A stretch of DNA of 64,000 nt from Clostridium muellerianum (GTDB lineage Bacteria; Bacillota; Clostridia; Clostridiales; Clostridiaceae). Below are positions 37,054 to 44,000 of the stretch, piece by piece. Position 1 is the stretch's first letter. Every line of letters starts with the position of its first letter. The stretch covers positions 124,001-188,000 of the forward strand of contig NZ_JABBNI010000004.1 of NCBI RefSeq assembly GCF_012926525.1. Reading direction: 5' to 3'. Below the pieces are notes generated by a model. It was not told where the DNA came from. It did not search any database and saw only the letters and a program-made list of their open reading frames with translations. The position numbers and the translations under genes were made by a program.

Positions 37054-37455
37054 TTACTTTCCACTGATAACATATTTTTCTGAAGTTAATCTACTATTAG
37101 CCTGATTCAAAAGTGCCATATACATTAATGTATTTGCAGCTTGATTAGCTTTTTCATTTTCTATATCTACATTATTTCCATCTTGATTCATACTAGTGGA
37201 GTTATCTACATTCGTTTTTATTTCTCCATAGTTTCCTTGTAATTTAATATGTTTGTTATCTGTAGTTTTTAAATCTAAATCATCTAAATTACTTTTTAAA
37301 GATTCTTCAAAAGTTACATATTTTCTTTTGTAACCTTTTGTATTTATATTTGCAATATTATCTGCTGTTGCTCTGCTTCTTTCTGTGGAAGCATCCAATC
37401 CCTTTTTAATCAAGCTATAAACTTCTTGATCTTTAGAAAGACTACTAATGTTCAA
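37054..37455 (-). CDS. flgB: Flagellar basal-body rod protein FlgB
   Basis: Proximal rod subunit and first gene of the flagellar operon. 133 residues from a TTG at 37455, seven bases after GGGGGA; the ATG at 37470 contains that site and lacks one of its own. ADNIANINTKGYKRKYVTFEE is the rod signature. A gap of about 115 bases separates it from flgC, unusually wide for this operon, with a short palindrome TTTTGTTAACAAAA at 37027. Confidence 0.92.
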   Translation of the reverse strand: MNISSLSKDQEVYSLIKKGLDASTERSRATADNIANINTKGYKRKYVTFEESLKSNLDDLDLKTTDNKHIKLQGNYGEIKTNVDNSTSMNQDGNNVDIENEKANQAANTLMYMALLNQANSRLTSEKYVISGK

Positions 37456-37828
37456 CTTACAATCCCCCATTTTTGTATAAATTTTTTTTTCAAATTCTTA
37501 TAATTTTAATATAATTTTATTTTGTATTAAAACACACTCAACATAAACTATTTTATCATAAAATTTAAAAGAAATGTTAATTTTAAAGAAAAAATGTTGA
37601 ATTTTTTTTTATTTTTTTAGTAAAAAGTTTTAATTGCATTTAAAAACGCATTAATTTCTATAATTATCAAAACTAAAATCATAAATTTAATTTAAATACC
37701 AGGATTTTGTCCCTTTTATTATACAATATCAAAGTATGTTTTGCTACCTAACTTTCACATGTAAATTTTTCTTCAATATAATTTTACAAATTTTTTTGAA
37801 TAAATAAGTCGTTTTTCTATTTTTTAAT
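37456..37828. promoter_or_regulatory. AT-rich leader of the flagellar operon
   Basis: About 370 bases with no gene. On the minus strand a TATAAT lies at 37718-37723, but no good -35 box sits at 16-18 bases, so the operon promoter is only tentatively placed. No SigD-type box was seen, fitting early-class transcription by SigA plus an activator. The long untranslated leader could hold regulation that I cannot identify. Confidence 0.35.
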
Positions 37829-37876
37829 TAAAAAAAACAGCACCATTTTAGTTTTTCATGAAATTTGGTACTGCTT
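37829..37876 (-). terminator. Terminator of the first flagellin gene
   Basis: On the minus strand AGCAGTACCAAATTT pairs, with G-U wobbles, to AAAATGGTGCTGTT across a loop of about ten bases, followed by eight T. It lies 27 bases beyond the flagellin stop codon and separates it from flgB. Confidence 0.75.
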
Positions 37877-37902
37877 TCTACACATTATTTAATTTTTATA
37901 TA

Positions 37903-38760
37903 TTATCTACTTCTCACATTTTCTAGTACTTTCAATGCATCCTGAGGTAACTTATTTGTTTGAACCATCATAGCATTTCCCGCTTGAACAAGTATACTTG
38001 ACTTGGTGTAATTAATCATTTCCTCTGCAACATCTGCATCACGAATCCCGCTATCTGCAGACTCAAGCCTGTCAGACATTTCAATTGTATCACTAAAACT
38101 TTCTTGAAATCTATTTTCTAGTGCTCCATACTGACTTCTTATAGATAGTATGCTATTTAAAGATTCATCCACAATATTTAAAGCATCGTTAATGTTATTA
38201 CTATCTGTTATATTGTATAAACCTCCAGATTTCATTTGCGACAAACTTTTACCGTCTGAAGTTTTCAAGTTATTAACACTTACATCTTTTTGTGGTACAA
38301 TAATATTTTCTCCCACATTAGCGCCAACAACCATTTCCAAATCTTTCTCCTGACTTAGAAACTTAATCCCATTAAATTCAGTATTTTTAGATATGTTATC
38401 CATTCCATTTATCATCTCATCAATTTCATTTTGCATTATCTGTTTATCTTGTGAAGTATTTGCGCTTCCTGATTGTACTACAAGTTCTCTTATTCTTTGA
38501 AGCATTGAAGTCATATTGTCCAAGCCACCCTCAACAGTTTGAAGCATACTAATACCATCTTGTGAATTTCTTGATGCTGCTTGAAGTCCTCTTATTTGCA
38601 TTCTAAGTCTTTCACTATCAGCAATACCATTAGGGCTATCCTTAGCATTATTTACTTTATACCCTGAAGATATCCTGTTCATAGCAACACTTTGGCTCTT
38701 CAATGATTTTGAATAAGCTGTATACACATTTAGCGATGCTGAATTATGATTCAATCTCAT
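37903..38760 (-). CDS. Flagellin
   Basis: 285 residues from the ATG at 38760, giving the classic start MRLNHNSASLNVY; a GTG at 38769 precedes the ribosome site GGAGTG and is rejected. N-terminal D0/D1 (about 1-145, with SSGYKVNNAKDSPNGIADSERLR and QDGISMLQTVEGGL) and C-terminal D1/D0 (ending QAGNAMMVQTNKLPQDALKVL) are complete, and the variable centre is short (about 60 residues). Such D2/D3-poor flagellins are typical of clostridia. It follows the secreted Ig-like gene by 36 bases with no intervening promoter, so the two are likely co-transcribed from a SigD promoter at 39511. Confidence 0.95.
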   Translation of the reverse strand: MRLNHNSASLNVYTAYSKSLKSQSVAMNRISSGYKVNNAKDSPNGIADSERLRMQIRGLQAASRNSQDGISMLQTVEGGLDNMTSMLQRIRELVVQSGSANTSQDKQIMQNEIDEMINGMDNISKNTEFNGIKFLSQEKDLEMVVGANVGENIIVPQKDVSVNNLKTSDGKSLSQMKSGGLYNITDSNNINDALNIVDESLNSILSIRSQYGALENRFQESFSDTIEMSDRLESADSGIRDADVAEEMINYTKSSILVQAGNAMMVQTNKLPQDALKVLENVRSR

Positions 38761-38796
38761 ATTATTCACTCCATATCATATAATTAGTTTTACAAT

Positions 38797-39477
38797 TTAA
38801 TCCGCTAATACCACGCTCATATTGATATTATTTCTTGTAGAACTTACATCCAAATTACAAGTTCCAAGTAAATTTTCTTTATTATCATATAAATAAACTT
38901 TTACTGTATTGCTCCCTATAATCGAAATTGCAGTACTACCGATATTAAATAAATTATTATTTCCTTCTATTTTATATTTAGAAACAGAAGGTAAATTTGT
39001 AGATACAGTTATTTGTTTAAATACAGAAATAGCTTGAGCAACTATCACATTTGCTGAAGCAGTATAACTATTATTATCTTTAGAATCTAAGTTAAAATTT
39101 AATACAACAGATTTTGGTAAACCATGACCTTTTTTAGATTTAACATTTTTTGCTATAGATAATTTATATTTATGTGACATTTTATATCCTCCATAAGGTG
39201 GATTAATCTTTACTGAATTTTCATCATCCCCTGCTGAAATAGTTACATTAACAGGACTTCCATCTGTAAGATCTTGCACAGTAACATTATTATTTAAAGA
39301 ACTAATATCTACTGGCGTTGTAAATTTTAATATCCAAGCTTTGTTCACATCACTTATAGCTCTATTTCCCATATCTTTAAAATCTTCTGCTGCCGAAACA
39401 TTTAAAGCACCATAAGAAACACAACACATCATTACAAAAGTTAAAATTAAAGCAGCTCTTCTTATAATTTTTTTCAA
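38797..39477 (-). CDS. Secreted Ig-like (SbsA_Ig-type) protein
   Basis: 226 residues with a signal peptide (about 1-30, ending VSAAE). Residues 32-130 resemble SbsA_Ig/Big_5-type domains (NKAWILKFTTPVDISSLNNN, then HKYKLSIAKNVKSKKGHGL). The rest (about 145-226) forms a second conserved module, SVFKQITV to GTCNLDVSS, shared with the paralogue at 40088. No cell-wall anchor is seen. TTG start with AAGGGGG. It has a SigD-type promoter and precedes a flagellin gene. I infer a flagellum-associated or co-secreted surface protein; the function is unknown. Confidence 0.82.
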   Translation of the reverse strand: MKKIIRRAALILTFVMMCCVSYGALNVSAAEDFKDMGNRAISDVNKAWILKFTTPVDISSLNNNVTVQDLTDGSPVNVTISAGDDENSVKINPPYGGYKMSHKYKLSIAKNVKSKKGHGLPKSVVLNFNLDSKDNNSYTASANVIVAQAISVFKQITVSTNLPSVSKYKIEGNNNLFNIGSTAISIIGSNTVKVYLYDNKENLLGTCNLDVSSTRNNINMSVVLAD

Positions 39478-39510
39478 TTCTTATTCCCCCTTTAAAGTAC
39501 TACTTATTTA

Positions 39511-39538
39511 TTATCGTTAATATGTAGTTAATTCTTTA
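39511..39538 (-). promoter_or_regulatory. SigD-type (sigma-28) promoter
   Basis: On the minus strand TAAA, 16 bases, AACGATAA. The flagellar consensus is TAAA-N15-gCCGATAA, so the -10 box matches six of eight and the spacer is one base long. It lies 34 bases before the TTG of the secreted Ig-like gene. Confidence 0.65.
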
Positions 39539-39632
39539 TGGTCATTACTGTATTTTGTAAATTTAGTTTTACAAAATGTATTAACGTATTTCCATTATAA
39601 TCACTTTATTTAATTTTTTAATAATAATAAAA

Positions 39633-39670
39633 ATAAATAGGCTAGATTTTTTTTACTCTAGCCTATTTAT
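39633..39670 (-). terminator. Terminator of the coiled-coil gene
   Basis: Perfect 14-base stem, ATAAATAGGCTAGA with TCTAGCCTATTTAT, followed on the minus strand by T-rich DNA. It lies 17 bases beyond the stop of the 104-residue gene. Confidence 0.9.
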
Positions 39671-39687
39671 AATACTTCTTCAATTAA

Positions 39688-40002
39688 CTATTTAACATTA
39701 CTAATGTTAATTACCTTTTTAAGCTTATCTATATCCCTTGTTTTTTCTTCTAGCTTTACAAATTCACTATCAGCCTCAGTAATAAACCTCACAATTGTTG
39801 TCTGAGTTGTTTTTATTTCATTTTGAACTCTTTCTAAGTTGTCTAACTGTTTATCCATTTTATCTAAACGCTCATCCATCTTATCCGAACGTTTATCCAT
39901 TTTATCTAAATGTTCATCTATGCTATCTAGTCTTTGATATATTGGCTCTAACTTTTTATCTAATAAATTTCCCATTGCTTTCAATAACAATTCATTTTCC
40001 AT
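39688..40002 (-). CDS. Small coiled-coil protein of unknown function
   Basis: 104 residues, no signal peptide, no membrane helix. Residues 20-70 form near-perfect heptads (LDSIDEHLDKMDKRSDKMDE and so on), with the heptad KMDKRSD/KMDERLD/KMDKQLD repeated three times, predicting a parallel coiled coil. I do not recognise a family. It has its own SigA promoter and terminator, so it is an independent unit set between the two secreted Ig-like paralogues. Confidence 0.75.
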   Translation of the reverse strand: MENELLLKAMGNLLDKKLEPIYQRLDSIDEHLDKMDKRSDKMDERLDKMDKQLDNLERVQNEIKTTQTTIVRFITEADSEFVKLEEKTRDIDKLKKVINISNVK

Positions 40003-40039
40003 TTAATTCACCTACATAATAAATTATTTTAGCAAGAAA

Positions 40040-40068
40040 ATTTTAACATATTTATTGTGTGGGTTCAA
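40040..40068 (-). promoter_or_regulatory. SigA-type promoter of the coiled-coil gene
   Basis: On the minus strand TTGAAC, 17 bases, TAAAAT, with an extended -10 TGT, ending about 38 bases before the ATG. Confidence 0.7.
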
Positions 40069-40087
40069 TACATAAAATTTTACAATA

Positions 40088-40771
40088 TTATTTTAAATTC
40101 AAACTCATATTATTTTTAGTAGTTGAAACATCCAGATCAGCTGTTCCAATTACATTTCCTTTTGAATCATATATATAAACTTTAACAGTATTTCCAGGTA
40201 CCACTAAGAATATAGATTTGCCTATGTCAACCAAATTATTGTTTCCTTCAATCTTACATTTTGCTGCATCTGGTAAGTTTGTAGAAGTTATTGTTATTTG
40301 TTTAAAAATACTAATTGCTGGTGATACAGTAACATTTGCAGATATAGCATAACCACTACTAGTACTATTAGCTTTTGATGTAACTATAAAATTAAGTGTA
40401 GTAGTTCTAGCTAAAGAATTTCCACTTAACAATTTTATATTTTTATTTACAGTGACTTGATAAGTATGACCTAATATATAGCCACCTGAAGGAGCATCCA
40501 CTTTAACAATTGCTTTGCTATCACCCTGCATTGGAGTTATTGAAAGATTATTACCTGAAGTAACATCTTTAATTTGTATGTTGCCAAGTACAGAACTAAA
40601 ATCTATTGGGCTACTAAAAGTTACTGTCCACGTCTTATTTACATCTGTTATAGTTCTGGTGCCTAAACTTAAAACACTATCATCAGCAGCAAAAACACTG
40701 ATGCTGTTAAAAGCTAGAAATACAAACATTGTTAATGCTATTACACTATATTTTTTAACTTGTTTTATCAA
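40088..40771 (-). CDS. Secreted Ig-like (SbsA_Ig-type) protein, paralogue of 38797
   Basis: 227 residues with a signal peptide (about 1-28, ending VFAAD). It aligns over its whole length with the protein at 38797: ITDVNKTWTVTFSSPIDFSS against ISDVNKAWILKFTTPVDISS, and KIEGNNNLVDIGKS against KIEGNNNLFNIGST, with the same shared C-terminal module. TTG start with GAGGAGG. No promoter is obvious in the repeat-filled upstream region. The pair arose by duplication; only the other copy is linked to a flagellin and a SigD promoter. Confidence 0.8.
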   Translation of the reverse strand: MIKQVKKYSVIALTMFVFLAFNSISVFAADDSVLSLGTRTITDVNKTWTVTFSSPIDFSSVLGNIQIKDVTSGNNLSITPMQGDSKAIVKVDAPSGGYILGHTYQVTVNKNIKLLSGNSLARTTTLNFIVTSKANSTSSGYAISANVTVSPAISIFKQITITSTNLPDAAKCKIEGNNNLVDIGKSIFLVVPGNTVKVYIYDSKGNVIGTADLDVSTTKNNMSLNLK

Positions 40772-40791
40772 TATAATTTCCTCCTCTTCTA

Positions 40792-40930
40792 ACAGTTGAG
40801 AATTGAGAGTGGAAAGTTATGGGTGATCTTCTTCCGCTATCGATGCAGAAAATCTAAAATATAATAAATTTAAGATTTCTCGGAGAAACATCCTCCTTCA
40901 CTGTCAATTGTCCGCTGTCAGCTCTCAACT
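40792..40930. repeat. Interspersed palindromic repeat, copy D
   Basis: About 139 bases. The right arm, read on the minus strand, is GACAGCGGACAATTGACAG then TGAAGGAGG, matching the arm of the element at 5548. The left arm begins AACAGTTGAGAATTGAGAGT and pairs with the outer AGTTGAGAGCTGACAG. The AT-rich centre includes a TTCCGCTATCGATGCAG stretch and GATTTTCTGC. It sits in the 5' leader of the gene at 40088. Confidence 0.65.
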
Positions 40931-40957
40931 AAAAAAGCATTGCCTTGCTTTTTTAAT
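40931..40957 (-). terminator. Terminator downstream of the 1754-residue protein gene
   Basis: On the minus strand AAAAAAGCA, loop AGGCAA, TGCTTTTTTA. It is short but U-rich. The 135 bases between it and the stop at 41093 also contain CCTCCTTAAATT and a 10-base CCCCCGGGGG palindrome. Confidence 0.6.
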
Positions 40958-41092
40958 TTAAGGAGGAAGGTATCTCCTCCCTCCTCTTGTTGTTTTGCTT
41001 ATATTTACCACTTGCTATTGTCTTTTTCTATTATCCGTTCACACTTTGTTCATGACCCCCGGGGGATGTTGCGAACGAAGTGAGCTTGCTAC

Positions 41093-44000
41093 TTACCCTG
41101 AAATGGTCCAAGTTGTTCCATTCAAAGTAGCTGTAAATTGCTTAGTGTTTCCAGCAATATCTGTCACTGTAAATACTACTGTTTGTGTATCACTTGCTGT
41201 AATTCCAGTTATATTACAAGTCTTTCCTGCTGATACAGAGTAACTTGATGATGCTACTTTTGCTGAACCACCATTTGTTATTGTAACAGAAGCCCAGTCG
41301 GTTTCACCATTACTTGCATTTAATACTAATGAGTTTATTGTCGATCCACTACCAACTGTTGGTGTGCTTATAATTTTGTCAACAGTACATTTAAATGCTG
41401 CTGAAGTAGCGCCTGCATCTGTACTTGTTGCTGTAGTTACAGCTGTAGCTGTTAACGTATGATCACCTTCTGATAAACCAGTAACATGAACTGTTATTGT
41501 AGTTTGTCCTGAAGCTACTATTCCGCTGCCTACTGATACTGGTGTATTACCATCATAGATAGTTACTTTATTTCCTGTTGACACACCATTAACTACTACA
41601 TCAACATCACTATCCTTTGAAATTGCTGGTGATGTTGTTTTACCTGCTACTGAAGCTATTGTTGGTATTGGTGCATTACTAAGAGTAAAATTCTCTACTG
41701 GATCAGATAATGAATTTATATTAGCCGCTCCACTTGCTATAGCCATTACATAAATATCATAAGCTGTTCCATTTACAATTTTTGCACCACTTGTATCATT
41801 AGCTGATGTATCTAATACTCTTGTTATAGGTAATCCCGTTTTTGAAACATCAGTATAATTTCCTGTTGATACTTTATTTGCATCTGCTAATGTAAAGGTA
41901 GTTCCGGTAGTTCCATGTTTTACTACAAATATTCTATAACCACTTACCTTTGTACCTTCCTCCGATGATGGATCAAAAGTAACTTGTAAGTCTCCTCCAT
42001 TACCGTTATTTCCAACATCTTTAACTACTATTTTATCTTTTTCTACAGGTGCTGGTGCTCCATTAAAGTTTATAGCGATAGCATTTGTTTTTAAATCAAC
42101 ATCTGTAGCTTTTGCCGCTGTTGGAGTTATTATATCTTTACTTATAGTAAATACCAAGTTATCTACACTATCTGATTTATTACCCTGACCCTTTGTTGGA
42201 TCTGCTGTTCCTTCAATAACTATTCCAACATGAGTATCATCTAATTTTACTGCACTGTAAGTTAATCCTGCTGGCATAGTTCCTGTGGTCAATGTTACGC
42301 TAGATGTTACAACAGCACTTTCAGCTCCCTCTACTGTTCCATTCTGTACTTCTACAGCTATAGTATTTGTTTTACCTCCTCCAGTTGCAATTCCATATAC
42401 CTTACCAGTATCTTCTTCTTCGTTAAGAATTACTGGTGAAATTGATTTTATACTTGGTGATAATGCTAGCGTCTTTTGTGTTCTATTACTTTCTGTCTTT
42501 CCAGCATTAGTTTGTGTTACATAAATACAAGACTCAGTTGGTGATATTCCTCCAGGGATAGTTACTGTCACAGTTCCTTTTTGTCCAGTATTAGTTTGTG
42601 AAGCCAAGAAGCTTCCTGAACTATTATATACCTTAATTGTAGCATTATATGGTACATTTTTTACTGTTACACTATTGTTATCCGTTGCTACTAAAATATC
42701 GTCTATATTTACACCATCAGAAACATTAGTTGCGTTATCTACAATAAATGGTATAGATTTGTGAGCTGTTCTTCCATTTACTACATTTACAGTATCTAAA
42801 ACTAACTGGTACGTACCCTTCAATGTTATATCTCCACTAGTAGCACTATCTCCAGGTTGCGTTGGGGTCATAGGGCTACCATCTTTCTTAGTAAGTTGTG
42901 TTGAGTAACCATCGCGAGTAAGTGTTGGGGTAGTTATACTTTCTGTTCCCTTAGTTGTGTCATCAGCTATAGTAATTGACTTCAATCCTCCATCATAAGT
43001 GCCGTTCTCAACTAGTGTAGGATCAGCTGTAACTGTTGGTAAAACTGCAATTCTACTATTGTCTACTTTGAAATACTTTACAGTATCATTAGTAGCTTTA
43101 TTATCATCTGCAGTAGATGTTATGGTTAATTTATAATATCCGTCCTGTGTAATAGGTGTATTAGGTGCAAAGGCAACCTTAGCTGAATTTTCCCAATCCA
43201 TTGTTTGCAAAGTAGGTATAGCTACCTTTGATAAGTCATTCCCAGCACCAAAAGGAATTCTTTGAAGGACAGCTGCACTTGATGTACTTGGATAATCAGT
43301 CCATGTAGGTGTTGCACTATAATAAGTCAATGCATCTGTAGCTGGATCTATTTTTTGCCAAGCTCCAGATACTTTTTTCATTGTTCCTGGTTTTTCAGCC
43401 ATAGTTACATCTACAGTCTGAGGTTGTCCTGAACTTACAGCAAAATGCACAGTTGTCTTAGATTTACCAGTTTGACCTCCTGCACTCTTTGTAGCTGTTA
43501 CTACAAGTTCATAACTTGTTCCCTGTGGTAATGCACTAGTAATTTTACCTGAAGGACCAATTAAAACACCTCCATTGATAATACCAGTAACTGGATTTTG
43601 TCTATTTGGATCAGCAGTTAAATTATAAATTACTGCATCATAAGTTACTCCATCGTTAATCTGCCAACCTACATTAATATCCTTTTGAATTGCATAAGTT
43701 TCTTTATCTTTAATTCCTGTAATAACTGGAGCTGGGAATAATCCAAAGGTAACAACATCACTTTGAAGGTGAGGTCCGTTAGCTTTTAGCCTTACAGAAA
43801 CTTGTAGGGATCTGGTCATTGATACACTAGTAGTTATTGCTGTACAAGGAGTCCAATCACTAGAATTTGTATTATTAATACTATCATATGCATAACTATA
43901 TTCCATCTCTGCAGAAGTTCCAACGATTCTTGCATTAGATAAATCTACACTTAAATCTGTAAGTTTAGGTTTTCCTACTTCTATAGGTGCAGATGGAAGA

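Noticed and set aside
40792..40930. TTGACA inside repeat copy D as a promoter for the gene at 40088
   Set aside because: No -10 box occurs at 16-18 bases (TCCGAG is found), and the word belongs to the repeat consensus seen at other loci.
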